The notes beneath the pieces are model-generated. The model was given only the letters and a program-made list of their open reading frames with translations, was not told the origin of the DNA and searched no databases. The translations under genes were made by a program, and so were the position numbers. Positions 27,635-36,397 of a stretch of 36,706 nucleotides of DNA are shown here, in pieces (position 1 is the stretch's first letter; each line of letters starts with the position of its first letter). Origin of the DNA: Enorma burkinafasonensis (lineage in GTDB: Bacteria; Actinomycetota; Coriobacteriia; Coriobacteriales; Coriobacteriaceae); NCBI RefSeq assembly GCF_902150035.1, contig NZ_LR597514.1, positions 1 through 36,706 on the forward strand, in the 5' to 3' direction.

Positions 27635-28564
27635 CTAGCGCGGTTCGCCCTCGATGACGACGAAGACGGTCGCCGCACCCAGCCGCAGCTCATCGCCCGC
27701 ATGGAGCGGCACCGGCGCTCCCTCGTCGAGGTGCTGCTCGGCACCCGTCGAAGCGTCGGTGAGGACCGTGCCGTTGGTGGAGCCCAGGTCCTCGACCCGC
27801 CAGCCCTGCTCGGCGTCGCGGCAAATGCGCACGTGGCGCGCGGAGACGTCGCCCTCCACGTCGCTGACGTCCCCCGCGCCGGTCGCGAGCGCCCCCACCT
27901 CGGCACCTGCGCCTGCGGGATCGATCCAGTACGGTCCTCCCATCACGAGGCCGTCGCGCAGGCGCAAAAGGCCCAAAGGACGGGGCGCATCGTCCGCGAC
28001 GCGCACCGACTCGACATCGAGCGCCTCGGAAGGCGGCGTGCCCGGCCGCGCATCGAACATGCTCTTCGCGTAGTCGAGCGTGTAGGCGACCGCCGAGCGC
28101 ACCTGACCCGAGCAGCCCGTGGCGATGAAGAGCACCATGAGCATCTCCGCGCGCTCGCCCGGCGACTCGCCGGGAAGCTCCAGGATGCGCTCGACGGCAT
28201 GGCGGTACATGACGGCGCTCTGATGCTGGGCCTCGAGCGCCTGCTCCATGAGATGCTCCTGCCGGTCGAGAATGAGCTCGATGACCTGCTGGTTGCTGAG
28301 GTGCCGCCGGCCCGACCTCAAGCGGTCGAACACGCGCTGCGCGGCGACGCCGTAGTCACGGAAGTAGCGCTCCTGGAGCGAGCCCACCGGGGCGTGGACG
28401 ACGAAGCGCGACACCCAGGTGCGGTCGCCGATGCGGCTGACCGGGCTCTTTCCATCGGAGAGCGGGCGGCTGGAAAGCACCATGCCCGCGACCTCGCGGT
28501 TGGATAGGCCGCCCTTGCGCTTGAGCAGGGTGAACATGGCCCCGCAAGGCGTCAGGTCATTCAT
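27635..28564 (-). CDS. FHA-domain protein, last gene of a kinase operon
   Basis: The 309-residue protein has a C-terminal forkhead-associated domain (about 215-309) with the marks VSARHVRI, W-x-V-x-DLGSTNGT and a final strand-rich part. Such domains bind phosphothreonine peptides, here probably made by the kinase encoded just upstream. The N-terminal 200 residues are mostly helical, without a recognised family. The start at 28564 lies inside the last codons of the kinase gene and follows GGGAGG, so translation is coupled. It is probably cytosolic, acting as the phospho-reader of the signalling module. Confidence 0.86.
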   Translation of the reverse strand: MNDLTPCGAMFTLLKRKGGLSNREVAGMVLSSRPLSDGKSPVSRIGDRTWVSRFVVHAPVGSLQERYFRDYGVAAQRVFDRLRSGRRHLSNQQVIELILDRQEHLMEQALEAQHQSAVMYRHAVERILELPGESPGERAEMLMVLFIATGCSGQVRSAVAYTLDYAKSMFDARPGTPPSEALDVESVRVADDAPRPLGLLRLRDGLVMGGPYWIDPAGAGAEVGALATGAGDVSDVEGDVSARHVRICRDAEQGWRVEDLGSTNGTVLTDASTGAEQHLDEGAPVPLHAGDELRLGAATVFVVIEGEPR

Positions 28565-30452
28565 GGGAACCCTCCCCTTCCGCTTCATCCGCCACAAGCA
28601 GCCGCTGGCCTGCCGCCCCCACGGGCGCGGGCCGCGCGGACGCGATCGCCGCGAGGGAACTGCCGGCCAGACGGCGGCGTGCCTCGGCGATGAGCGACGG
28701 CACCACGGTCATGGCGTAATCGAGCACGATAGGACACCATGCGGCGCTCTCGGCCGCGAGCAGGGCCGCATAGAGGCCGCGCGTGCGCTCCGGCTGCTCC
28801 ATGACAAGGCACGAGATGGCCGCGGCGACCAGAAACGTGAGGCAGACGAGCACGAAGGTCGAGCTCACGAACCCGGCGCGCGTGCCCGTCCGGCCGCCGC
28901 GCACCACGTAGGCACCGGCCGCGGGAAGGACGAGGGCGCCGGCGACCGCGAGGATGCCGAGCCTGCCCTCCCAGATGACAGGTCCCATGCGCAGCACGGC
29001 CGGCGCGCCGTCGACGAGGATCGCCGTCGCCGCGACGACCACGATGAAGACCGCGGCGGCAACCGCCTTGCCGAACGTGCGCACCACTCGGCGCACGGCG
29101 AAGGGCGACGCGGCGTCGAGCCACGAGGTCGACCCCATGCACGGGATGAGCGCCTCGCCGCGCAGCGCCCGGCCGATGTTCTCGGTGTAGTGGGTGCAGA
29201 AGGAGAGCAGGCCGTCGTACATGGCCTGGGCGGACGGCCGCTTGCCCTGGCTCGGGGCCAGGCACGGGAGCAGAAGCTCCGCCAGCTGCTCGTCGACCAG
29301 CGCGAGCGCATCCGCCACGCGGGGCGATGACGGCTCGAGCTTGAGGTCGAGCGCGACCCGACCCGCCGCGACGGCGACCTCCGGCTCGCGCACGAGCACG
29401 TCGGAGAGCTCGGAGCGATCCTGCGCGCCATGCGCGGCGCAGACGGGGCGGGGTTTGAGATCCATCTTGATGCGGTAGGGCGAGCGGTTCTCCGCCGCAT
29501 GCGGCGCGCTGCCATCCGCCCCACCGTCCCCGGGTGCCTCGCTCGAGCCCAGATCGAACGGCGTGTGCCCGCATAGCAGCTCGTAGATAACGCTTGCGGC
29601 CTCGTATACATCGATTGCGGGCGACTTACGCAGCCGATCAAGGTGCGGCAGGTCCCGCGTGAGCATCTCAGGCGGGGCATAGGCCGCGGTCGCCATGCGC
29701 ACGGTCGCCTCACCCATCGTGAACGAGGTCCGTTCCTCGGGCTCGAGCAGGGCGGCGGAACCGAAGTCGACGAGGCAGAGGTCGAACGCGCCTTCCTCCG
29801 CCTGCTCTGCGACACCGAGTCGGGCGGTGCGCACCATGATGTTCGCCGGCGAGATGTCGCGGTGCACGAAGCCGCCGCCCACCTGGTCCATGTGCGCCAG
29901 AAGGCCGAACAGCGCGCAGCCGATGCGCGCAGCCGAAAGCGGCGACATCCGCCCCGCGTCGTCGACCGCGAGCTCGCGTCGGGCCGCTTCGAGCGTGACG
30001 CCCTCGACCCACTCCATCACGATAGCCGGTACGCCTTCGATGGCCCCGTAGCCGTAGAGCCTGGGGAACCCGCGAAGGCCCGCGAGAGCGCGATGGTCCT
30101 CGTACTCCTGCCGGAACGCGCGCTCGAGGCGGGCAACACGTTCCCGATAGCCCGCGTCATCCTCGTCTGCTCCCCGCTCGGGGATGATCAGGCTCTTGAG
30201 GGCGAGGGCCTCGCCCCGGGCGTTGGTCGCATGGGTCACTCGGCCGAACCCGCCGCGGCGCTCACGCCCATCCTCGATGAAAAGGGTCGTGAAGCGGCGA
30301 CGGTAGGCGTCGCGCTCGTCCTTGGCCAGGGCAACGGCCTCTTCGAAGCCCTCAAGGCGCACCAGGCGCATCGAACGGTAGCCGCTCTCGATGCCATCGG
30401 CCCCTACGGGAACGGGTGCGCGGCCCTCCCGCAGCTCGTCCGCGGCGCTCAC
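28557..30452 (-). CDS. Membrane-anchored Hanks-type Ser/Thr protein kinase
   Basis: The 631-residue protein has an N-terminal kinase domain: glycine loop GGFGRV (67-72), lysine in LALKSL (Lys86), catalytic loop HRDISPAN (His197-Asn204, Asp199), DFG at 229-231 and the YAPPEM activation-segment end. A low-complexity insert follows the kinase core. About four hydrophobic segments at residues 450-600 (for example AAAVFIVVVAATAIL and FVLVCLTFLVAAAISCLV) anchor it, so the kinase faces the cytosol. The GTG start overlaps the stop of the preceding gene (GTGA), showing coupling. It is a signalling kinase; substrates are unknown. It is unlike PglW of type 2 BREX, which is far larger and lies within those operons. 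Confidence 0.87.
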   Translation of the reverse strand: MSAADELREGRAPVPVGADGIESGYRSMRLVRLEGFEEAVALAKDERDAYRRRFTTLFIEDGRERRGGFGRVTHATNARGEALALKSLIIPERGADEDDAGYRERVARLERAFRQEYEDHRALAGLRGFPRLYGYGAIEGVPAIVMEWVEGVTLEAARRELAVDDAGRMSPLSAARIGCALFGLLAHMDQVGGGFVHRDISPANIMVRTARLGVAEQAEEGAFDLCLVDFGSAALLEPEERTSFTMGEATVRMATAAYAPPEMLTRDLPHLDRLRKSPAIDVYEAASVIYELLCGHTPFDLGSSEAPGDGGADGSAPHAAENRSPYRIKMDLKPRPVCAAHGAQDRSELSDVLVREPEVAVAAGRVALDLKLEPSSPRVADALALVDEQLAELLLPCLAPSQGKRPSAQAMYDGLLSFCTHYTENIGRALRGEALIPCMGSTSWLDAASPFAVRRVVRTFGKAVAAAVFIVVVAATAILVDGAPAVLRMGPVIWEGRLGILAVAGALVLPAAGAYVVRGGRTGTRAGFVSSTFVLVCLTFLVAAAISCLVMEQPERTRGLYAALLAAESAAWCPIVLDYAMTVVPSLIAEARRRLAGSSLAAIASARPAPVGAAGQRLLVADEAEGEGSHE

Positions 30453-31381
30453 AGCACGAACCCCTCGTAACGGCTCCTAAACTCAGTGAGGTACTTGTTC
30501 TCTCCGTTTACCTCGGCTGCGCGGATGGGAGCCATGTACTCGTCGACATGCTCGGCCACGTCGTCGCCGAAGATGACGTTTTGGGTCCATGCTGTGCTGA
30601 TCGTTCCCACGTAGCTGGCAAGCAGGCGGTACATGGCGACGAGGTTGCCGTATGCGGCGCGGTACTGGCTGTTCTGCGGCATCACGTAGCTCAGGAACGC
30701 CGTGTAATGCCCATGCAGCTCGCTGTAGAGGGCGTCGCAGACGCGCTGATGGGCGAGGCGCGTCTCGAGCGGCGCCTGGTGGTCGGTGTTGAACGCCTGG
30801 ACGCAGGCGTTCGCCTCGCCGATATAGCCCTCCAGCGCCTGGAACTCGCTGAGTAAATGCTCATAGGCCGCCTGCTCCTCGACGGGATCGGGCGTGACGA
30901 CCGGTGGCTCCGGCTCCTGCGACGGCTCCCCGCCCTCGTTCAGGTTGCCCATGTCGGTCGTGGGCGGAGGTGCGGTCTCCTCGTCCGTGGACTGCTCGGC
31001 ATCCGCATCCCCACCGTCACCCGCGCCCGGGGTACCGGAGATGTCCGCAATGCCGCCCAAGGTCGCGCCCGAGGCGTGCACCGAGGAGCGGGCACCCGTA
31101 CCCGAGCCGCCGATCACGGCCTCCCCGTTGAGCGCCGCCTCCACGCCGTTCGCGATCTGGGTGTACGCGCCCTCCTCATCCTGCTCCGCAACGGCGATAA
31201 GCGAGGGCAGCGCCGTCGTGTAGACCACCGAACCGAAGCCCAGCAGCGTGAACGAGAACACGACGAGCCCCATCAGAACCGATGGGAGCGCCAGCTTGTA
31301 CCTGAAGCGCCGTAACCACGACCCGGATCCAGCCCTGCCCACGATGCGCAACACCCTCCCCCTCGAAGCGGCATATCGCAT
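30449..31381 (-). CDS. Single-pass membrane protein with disordered linker, first gene of the kinase operon
   Basis: I do not recognise a family. About 310 residues are arranged as a short basic N terminus, one strong membrane segment (LALPSVLMGLVVFSFTLLGFGSVVY), a Gly/Ala/Asp/Pro-rich linker with DEETAPPPTT and EPEPPVVTPDP, and a helical C-terminal domain of about 130 residues that should lie outside the cell. It may sense or scaffold for the kinase that follows with a GTGA overlap. The start is uncertain: ATG at 31381 has no good ribosome binding site, whereas a GTG at 31342 lies 12 bases after GGGGGAGG. Confidence 0.75.
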   Translation of the reverse strand: MRYAASRGRVLRIVGRAGSGSWLRRFRYKLALPSVLMGLVVFSFTLLGFGSVVYTTALPSLIAVAEQDEEGAYTQIANGVEAALNGEAVIGGSGTGARSSVHASGATLGGIADISGTPGAGDGGDADAEQSTDEETAPPPTTDMGNLNEGGEPSQEPEPPVVTPDPVEEQAAYEHLLSEFQALEGYIGEANACVQAFNTDHQAPLETRLAHQRVCDALYSELHGHYTAFLSYVMPQNSQYRAAYGNLVAMYRLLASYVGTISTAWTQNVIFGDDVAEHVDEYMAPIRAAEVNGENKYLTEFRSRYEGFVL

Positions 31382-31406
31382 CAATCATATCAGGCGGGAT
31401 ACGTCA

Positions 31407-31422
31407 TTTGTTGCGCTACAAA
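31407..31422. promoter_or_regulatory. Operator-like site before the kinase operon
   Basis: TTTGTTGCGCTACAAA matches BREX-region site 2 (12175-12190) at 14 of 16 positions and has TTTGT/ACAAA arms. It lies 26-41 bases upstream of the first kinase-operon gene (minus strand), a good operator position. Confidence 0.4.
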
Positions 31423-31612
31423 ACAGCAATGTTACCCTGCGGCGTTTCGCGCCGGGCACCATCCTGGAGTTCCAAATCACCCTAAAATGACCCGCGGGTC
31501 GAAATTTCCGGCAAAATCGGAGATTATTTCGACCTCGCCGCCCGCGACGGCCCCTGCCCGCACGCTAAACCGCCGGCTGAGAGCGCGGGCGCGCCACGCG
31601 GCGGCATGCCGG

Positions 31613-31618
31613 TACAAT
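31613..31618 (+). promoter_or_regulatory. Candidate -10 of the alpha-amylase gene
   Basis: TACAAT stands 48 bases before the start codon, in the same style (GGTACAAT, GCTACAAT) as before coaX. No convincing -35 is visible. Confidence 0.4.
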
Positions 31619-31665
31619 AGGCGGGTTATCGCAGCGGAAACGACCCACCATCCGAAAGGACCCCC

Positions 31666-33186
31666 ATGAACGGAACCATGCTCCAGGGCTTCTCCTGGTA
31701 CCTCCCCGCCGACGGCTCGCACTGGCGCCGCCTCGCCGAGCAGGCCGCGGACTTCGCCTACCAGGGCATCACCGCCGTGTGGCTGCCGCCCGCCTACAAG
31801 GCCGAGAAGGGCGCCGAGGACGTGGGCTACGGCGTCTACGACACCTACGACCTGGGCGAGTTCGACCAGAAGGGCACCGTCGCCACCAAGTATGGCACGC
31901 GCGCGGAGTACGAGGCCGCCATCGGGGCCCTGCACGCGAACGGCATCCAGGCGCTCGCCGACATCGTCTTGAACCAGCGTCTCGGCGCCGACGGCGCGGA
32001 GGACGTGGTCGCGCGCGAGGTGCAGTCCAGCAACCGCGAGGCGATCCTGGGCGAGCCGCAGACCATCTCGGCCTGGACGCGCTTCACCTTCCCCGGGCGC
32101 GGCGGCGCCTACTCGGACTTCACTTGGGACTGGACGTGCTTCCACGGCGTCGACTGGGACGACCGCGCCAAGCGCAAGGCGATCTTCCTCTTCGACGGCA
32201 AGCACTGGGACAGCGCCGTGGACCGCACGGAGAACGCCAACTACGACTACCTCATGGGTGCCGACGTCGACGTGAACGACCCGCGCGTCTTCGACGAGCT
32301 CGTGCGCTGGGGCTCGTGGTACGTGGACACCTGCGGGCTCGACGGCTTCCGCCTGGACGCGCTCAAGCACATCGACCGCGGCTTCTACCTGCGCTGGCTC
32401 GACGCCATGCGCAAGCACGCCGGGCGCGAGCTCTTCACGGTGGGCGAGTACTGGGGCCGCACGGTCGAGGAACTCGACGGCTACCTGGGCGCCGAGCGCG
32501 CGCTCTCGCTCTTCGACGTGCCACTGCACTACAACCTCTACCGCGCGAGCTGCTCGAACGGCGACGTGGATCTCTCCAAGATCTTCTCCGGCACGCTCGT
32601 GGAGCGCGATCCCGCGCACGCCGTGACCTTCGCCGAGAACCACGACACCCAGCCCGGCCAGGCGCTGCAGTCCTTCGTGCAGACGTGGTTCAAGCCGGCC
32701 GCCTACGCGCTCATCCTCCTGCGCGAGGCGGGCTACCCTTGCGTCTTCTACGGCGACCTCTACGGCATGCCCAACGACGGCAACATCCCGGCCGTGCGCG
32801 AGCTGCCGCTCCTGATGGAGATCCGCCGCCGCTTCGCCTACGGCGCGCAGCACGACTTCCTCGACGCGCCGGACGTGATCGGCTGGACCCGCGAGGGCGA
32901 CGCCGAGCACCCGGGCGCGGGCGTGGCCGTGGTCCTCACCGACCGCGACGGCGGCGAGAAGCGCATGTTCGTGGGCGCGGGCCACGCAGGCGAGACCTGG
33001 GCCTGCGTCATCGGCGAGCAGGACGACGTCGCGGTGGACGCCGAGGGCTGGACGACCTTCCGCACGCTCGGCGGACGCCTTGCGGTCTACCTGCCCGAGC
33101 GGTGCGCCGACGCGCTCGATCACGACCGCGAGCTGCACGCCATCGTCCGCGAGATCGCCGAGGACACCGAGGATCTGCGCGCGTAG
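31666..33186 (+). CDS. Cytoplasmic GH13 alpha-amylase
   Basis: The 506-residue enzyme hydrolyses alpha-1,4-glucan bonds. It has no signal peptide and starts directly with MNGTMLQGFSWYLPADGSHW, the opening of the AmyS-like GH13_5 group, so it should act inside the cell on maltodextrin or glycogen. The catalytic residues are Asp231 (GFRLDALKH), Glu261 (FTVGEYW) and Asp327 (ENHDTQ). An oddity is conserved region I: D-I-V-L-N103-Q104 has Gln where nearly all family members have His. The C-terminal beta domain is present, and length is normal. The start follows GAAAGGA. It may serve glycogen or maltodextrin use. Confidence 0.93.
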   Translation: MNGTMLQGFSWYLPADGSHWRRLAEQAADFAYQGITAVWLPPAYKAEKGAEDVGYGVYDTYDLGEFDQKGTVATKYGTRAEYEAAIGALHANGIQALADIVLNQRLGADGAEDVVAREVQSSNREAILGEPQTISAWTRFTFPGRGGAYSDFTWDWTCFHGVDWDDRAKRKAIFLFDGKHWDSAVDRTENANYDYLMGADVDVNDPRVFDELVRWGSWYVDTCGLDGFRLDALKHIDRGFYLRWLDAMRKHAGRELFTVGEYWGRTVEELDGYLGAERALSLFDVPLHYNLYRASCSNGDVDLSKIFSGTLVERDPAHAVTFAENHDTQPGQALQSFVQTWFKPAAYALILLREAGYPCVFYGDLYGMPNDGNIPAVRELPLLMEIRRRFAYGAQHDFLDAPDVIGWTREGDAEHPGAGVAVVLTDRDGGEKRMFVGAGHAGETWACVIGEQDDVAVDAEGWTTFRTLGGRLAVYLPERCADALDHDRELHAIVREIAEDTEDLRA

Positions 33187-33205
33187 GGTCCTCGCCGGAG
33201 CCCCG

Positions 33206-34993
33206 TCAGTAGAGCATCGACTGGCCGCTCCCATGGAAGGGGTCCTGGACCGGCGCATCCGGCAGGGTCACGTAGCAGGTAACGAGCTGCGGCTCCGCGG
33301 CATACGAGGCCATGTCAGCGTCCGACTCGCCCAGGCACGTGTAGCTCGGCATGACGCGCACCAGCTCCTCCGGCTGGGCGACGGCGTCCCGTGCGCAGAA
33401 GTAGCGCCGGTAGCTCACGGTCCCTATGAGCTGCGTGCCGTCCGGGTAGGTCTCGACCACTTCCATCAGGTGGTACTCGTCGTCGTAGCTTACCGTCGCG
33501 GAGACCCCGATGGCCTCGCAGGCGGCGCCCGCGAGGCGCCCCTCGTCGTCGTAGGTGTACGTGATGTCGAAGTAGTACCCGGCGTGGTTCCCGTCGTCGC
33601 CGTATGCCGGCGAGGTCATGACCGGGCACGAGACGCGCACGATGCGCCCCGCGTCATCGTACTCGTACGCGAGCTCCTGGTGCGTGGTGGTGCCGGTCGT
33701 CCGCCCCTCGGAAACGTAGACGCCCTGGACGGCGATGCCGTTCTCGTACGTCCACTCCGCGCGCTCGTGGGCTGGGTTCATACCGGGCGCCTGCGTGTCG
33801 ACGCTCGCGAGCTGACCGTCCTCGGTATAGGCGTAGGCGACCGTCGTGTCGTTCATGGACGAGTCGGGGTAGCGCTCCGCCGTCTCCGCGAGCCTGCCCG
33901 CGTCGTCGTAGGAAAGCGCGAGCTCGCTGCTCAGGCTCCCATCATAGGAGGAGGTCACCCCGAGCAGGCGCCCGCCGTCCCAGGAGAGCTCGTTGCGGAT
34001 CGAGCTGCCCGAGTCGCCGTGCTGCACGGTGTAGGCGCTCACCAGGCCGCTCCCATCGTGCTCGAACGCATAGGAGGCGCGCAGGGTGTCGCCGCTCCAC
34101 TGGTCGAAGCCCTGCACGTAGCCGCGCTCGTCGCGCTCGATGACGATCGCGGAGGTCGTGTACCAGTCGTTGATCATCGCGGTGTAGAGCTCGGGGAGCC
34201 AGAGCTCCACGATGCCGGATTCCTCGGCGCCGACAAGCTCGGTCGCCGGGGGGATGTCGATCTGCGTGAGGCTCCCGCAACCCGTGACGTCCACCGTGTC
34301 GAGCGGCACCTCCTCCGGCACCGTGATCTCGGTGAGCCCCGTGCACCCGCTCGCGTCGAGCGAGGTGAGCGATGACCCTTCGGGCACCGTGAGTCCGGTG
34401 AGGCTCTCGCAGCCGCTCACGTCGAGCGAGGCGAGCGGGGCACCGGCGGGCATGCCGATCTGCGTGAGCTTCGGGCAGCCGTGCGTATCGATGCCGGTGA
34501 GCTGGGTCGCGCCCGTGAGGTCGAGCCGCTCGAGCGCCGCGAGGTCGGACGTGTCGACGGAGACCGTCGGGCCCCCGACCGTGACGTCGGCGAGGTTGGG
34601 CAGGTACGCGCCCAGGCCGGCGACCTCCTCCGCCTCGTCGATCGTGAGCTCGACGGCCCCCTCCATCTCCTCCTCGGAGAGCTTTCCGTCGCCGTCGGTA
34701 TCGAGCTGCGCGCTCACCGCCGCGCGCACCCCGGCGTCGGGGAAGGCCTCCTCGTCGATGGCCTGCAGGGGAGGCCTCGTGGCGAACCACACGCCGATGC
34801 CGGCACCGGCGAGCACAAGCACTGCTATCGCGCAGGCGACAATCGCCTTGATGTGGCTCTTGCGGCGAGGCCGGGCGGCATCGGTCGCCTCCGCCGCCGC
34901 CCGCGCCGCATCATCCGGCTGCAACCGGGCGCCGCACTCCCCGCAGAAGGACGAACCTTCCTCGACCCGTGCCCCGCACCGCGGACAAAACAT
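33206..34993 (-). CDS. Zinc-ribbon membrane protein with EF-hand-like loop, leucine-rich-like and YD-like repeats
   Basis: The 595-residue protein begins with a zinc ribbon (MFCPRCGARVEEGSSFCGECG; Cys3, Cys6, Cys17, Cys20). Then come a disordered Ala-rich stretch and one membrane segment (about 48-70, AIVACAIAVLVLAGAGIGVWF). The larger part is outside: an EF-hand-like loop DTDGDGKLSEEE (about 97-108), then several repeats of about 23 residues of the form L-D-x-S-G-C-x-x-L-T-x-I-x-V-P (leucine-rich-like), then YD-type repeats such as YDDAGRL, YDDAGRIV and YDDEGRL. The function is unknown; a cell-surface binding or adhesion role is likely. The ATG at 34993 is preferred; a GTG at 35023 would add ten residues before the zinc ribbon. 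Confidence 0.82.
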   Translation of the reverse strand: MFCPRCGARVEEGSSFCGECGARLQPDDAARAAAEATDAARPRRKSHIKAIVACAIAVLVLAGAGIGVWFATRPPLQAIDEEAFPDAGVRAAVSAQLDTDGDGKLSEEEMEGAVELTIDEAEEVAGLGAYLPNLADVTVGGPTVSVDTSDLAALERLDLTGATQLTGIDTHGCPKLTQIGMPAGAPLASLDVSGCESLTGLTVPEGSSLTSLDASGCTGLTEITVPEEVPLDTVDVTGCGSLTQIDIPPATELVGAEESGIVELWLPELYTAMINDWYTTSAIVIERDERGYVQGFDQWSGDTLRASYAFEHDGSGLVSAYTVQHGDSGSSIRNELSWDGGRLLGVTSSYDGSLSSELALSYDDAGRLAETAERYPDSSMNDTTVAYAYTEDGQLASVDTQAPGMNPAHERAEWTYENGIAVQGVYVSEGRTTGTTTHQELAYEYDDAGRIVRVSCPVMTSPAYGDDGNHAGYYFDITYTYDDEGRLAGAACEAIGVSATVSYDDEYHLMEVVETYPDGTQLIGTVSYRRYFCARDAVAQPEELVRVMPSYTCLGESDADMASYAAEPQLVTCYVTLPDAPVQDPFHGSGQSMLY

Positions 34994-35137
34994 ACCGATC
35001 ACCCACCCCGCGACCGTTTCCACTTACGCATGACGGTACCACAACGCAGGAGGGCGAGGGCATACCCTCCCCGAGCGGGGATGCACATAGGCGATCCCCA
35101 TTAGATGTATTGGTATGGAAATAGCGGTAAAGCACCC

Positions 35138-35734
35138 CTACAGCGCGCGACGGGCCTCGATGGCACGGCCGAGCGTGAGCTCGTCGGCGTACTCCAGATC
35201 ACCGCCCACGGGCAGCCCGCTCGCGAGGCGGCTGACGGCGATGCCGAGTGGCTTGATGGTGCGCGCGAGGTAGCTCGCCGTGGCCTCGCCCTCGATGTTG
35301 GGGTTGGTGGCGATGATGACCTCCTGGATGTCCTCCTCGCCGAGGCGCGCCAGAAGCTCGCGGACGTGCAGCTGCTCGGGCCCGATCTTGTCCATGGGAC
35401 TGATCACGCCGCCGAGCACGTGATAGAGACCGCGGTAGCTGCCGGTCCGCTCGATCGCCGTGACGTCGCGCGGCTCGCCGACCACGCAGATGCGGGTGCG
35501 GTCGCGCGTGCCGTCCATGCAGATGGGGCATTCGTCGGCCGTGGCGTAGTTGAAGCAGCGGCTGCAGAAGTGCACGTGCTCCTTGACGTCGACGATGGCC
35601 TGCGCGAGCCGGCGGGCCTCCTCGGCGTCGGCCTCGAGCAGGTGGTAGGCGATGCGCTGGGCGGACTTGGGGCCGATGCCCGGCAGGCGCCCCAGCTCGT
35701 CGAGAAGCCGCTGCAGATCCTGATCGCTCGCCAT
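35138..35734 (-). CDS. recR: Recombination mediator RecR
   Basis: The 198-residue protein is RecR, which with RecO and RecF loads RecA on single-stranded gaps. It has the N-terminal helix-hairpin-helix ([20 protein letters not shown]), a four-cysteine zinc finger [16 protein letters not shown] (about 57-72), a Toprim domain with [10 protein letters not shown] and the Walker B-like C terminus. Length is standard. It belongs to the dnaX-ybaB-recR cluster, but here a strong terminator and a 140-bp repeat element separate it from ybaB, so it probably has its own promoter or relies on read-through. Confidence 0.97.
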   Translation of the reverse strand: MASDQDLQRLLDELGRLPGIGPKSAQRIAYHLLEADAEEARRLAQAIVDVKEHVHFCSRCFNYATADECPICMDGTRDRTRICVVGEPRDVTAIERTGSYRGLYHVLGGVISPMDKIGPEQLHVRELLARLGEEDIQEVIIATNPNIEGEATASYLARTIKPLGIAVSRLASGLPVGGDLEYADELTLGRAIEARRAL

Positions 35735-35750
35735 GGTAGCCCTGCTTTCA

Positions 35751-35897
35751 CACGTTCGTTTCGGTATTCGGTGCGAAGAATCGCACGCAACCCCGCAACC
35801 CCAACTATACGCCAGAAAAACCGCAGGTCACGGTTTCCCGTCTTTCCCGGCACAGCGCGCGTCCGCGAAACTCACACCGTATTCCGAAACGAACGTG
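35751..35897 (+). repeat. Palindromic repeat element, copy C (141 bp between GTTC and GAAC)
   Basis: The outer 23 bases at 35751-35773 and 35875-35897 are inverted copies with two mismatches, starting CACGTTCGTTTCGG. Interior hairpins are GTGCGA/TCGCAC (35771-35786) and AAACCG/CGGTTT. ACCGCAGG lies at 35820-35827, the middle. The right arm reads GTTC-N7-AATAC-GGTG when reversed, the same layout as copies A and B. It separates recR from the ybaB terminator. Confidence 0.75.
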
Positions 35898-35909
35898 CGC
35901 GCAGCGCGC

Positions 35910-35948
35910 AAAAATGCGCCGCGAAGCCCCTAGGGCGACGCGGCGCAT
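35910..35948 (-). terminator. Rho-independent terminator after ybaB
   Basis: ATGCGCCGCG (35948-35939, minus strand) pairs with CGCGGCGCAT (35923-35914) across a 15-base loop and is followed by TTTTT. It lies 24 bases past the ybaB stop and would end the dnaX-ybaB transcript before recR. Confidence 0.9.
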
Positions 35949-35971
35949 CGGCTTCCTCGAGGGGAAGGGGC

Positions 35972-36292
35972 CTAGAACGGCATGCCGGGGATGTTGAGGC
36001 CGCCGGTGATGGCGCCCATCTGGCGGTTCGCCATCTCGGCCACGCCGCGCACGGCCTCGTTGACGGCGGCGGTGATCATGTCCTCGAGCATCTCGACGTC
36101 CTCGGGGTCGAGGGCCTCGGGGTCGATCTTGAGGGAGGTGATCTGCATCTCGCCGTTGACGGTAACCTTCACCATGCCGCCGCCCGCCGACGCGTCGACG
36201 GTCGCCTGCGAGAGGCTTTCCTGCGCGGCCGCGATCTGCTCCTGCATCTTGCGGGCCTGCTTCATCATCTGCTGCATGTTGACCTGGGCCAT
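35972..36292 (-). CDS. ybaB: YbaB/EbfC family nucleoid-associated protein
   Basis: The 106-residue protein is a small DNA-binding dimer of the YbaB/EbfC family, usually encoded between dnaX and recR as here. It starts MAQVNMQQMMKQARKMQEQI, then a glycine-rich turn (ASAGGGMVKVTVNGEMQITSLKIDPE), and ends with helices and the tail GGLNIPGMPF. The start at 36292 has AAAGGAG at 5 bases; longer readings are not needed. It follows dnaX by about 105 bases and has its own terminator. Confidence 0.96.
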   Translation of the reverse strand: MAQVNMQQMMKQARKMQEQIAAAQESLSQATVDASAGGGMVKVTVNGEMQITSLKIDPEALDPEDVEMLEDMITAAVNEAVRGVAEMANRQMGAITGGLNIPGMPF

Positions 36293-36397
36293 GTGAACTC
36301 CTTTGCTCCATGCGCCGCCGCACGGCGGGGCGCCCTCGCGTTCTTCCGCGTGCATCGTACCATGAACGGGCACCTGCCCGGTACGCGGGCTGCGCGC

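Noticed and set aside
25247-28507. A 1,086-codon plus-strand frame over brxL
   Set aside because: It is a shifted-frame shadow with an Arg/His-rich product; brxL is the clear gene.
28557-30452. Kinase as PglW of a type 2 BREX system
   Set aside because: It is half the usual size, outside the operon and convergent to it; the core genes present (brxA, brxB, brxC, pglX, pglZ, brxL) define type 1.
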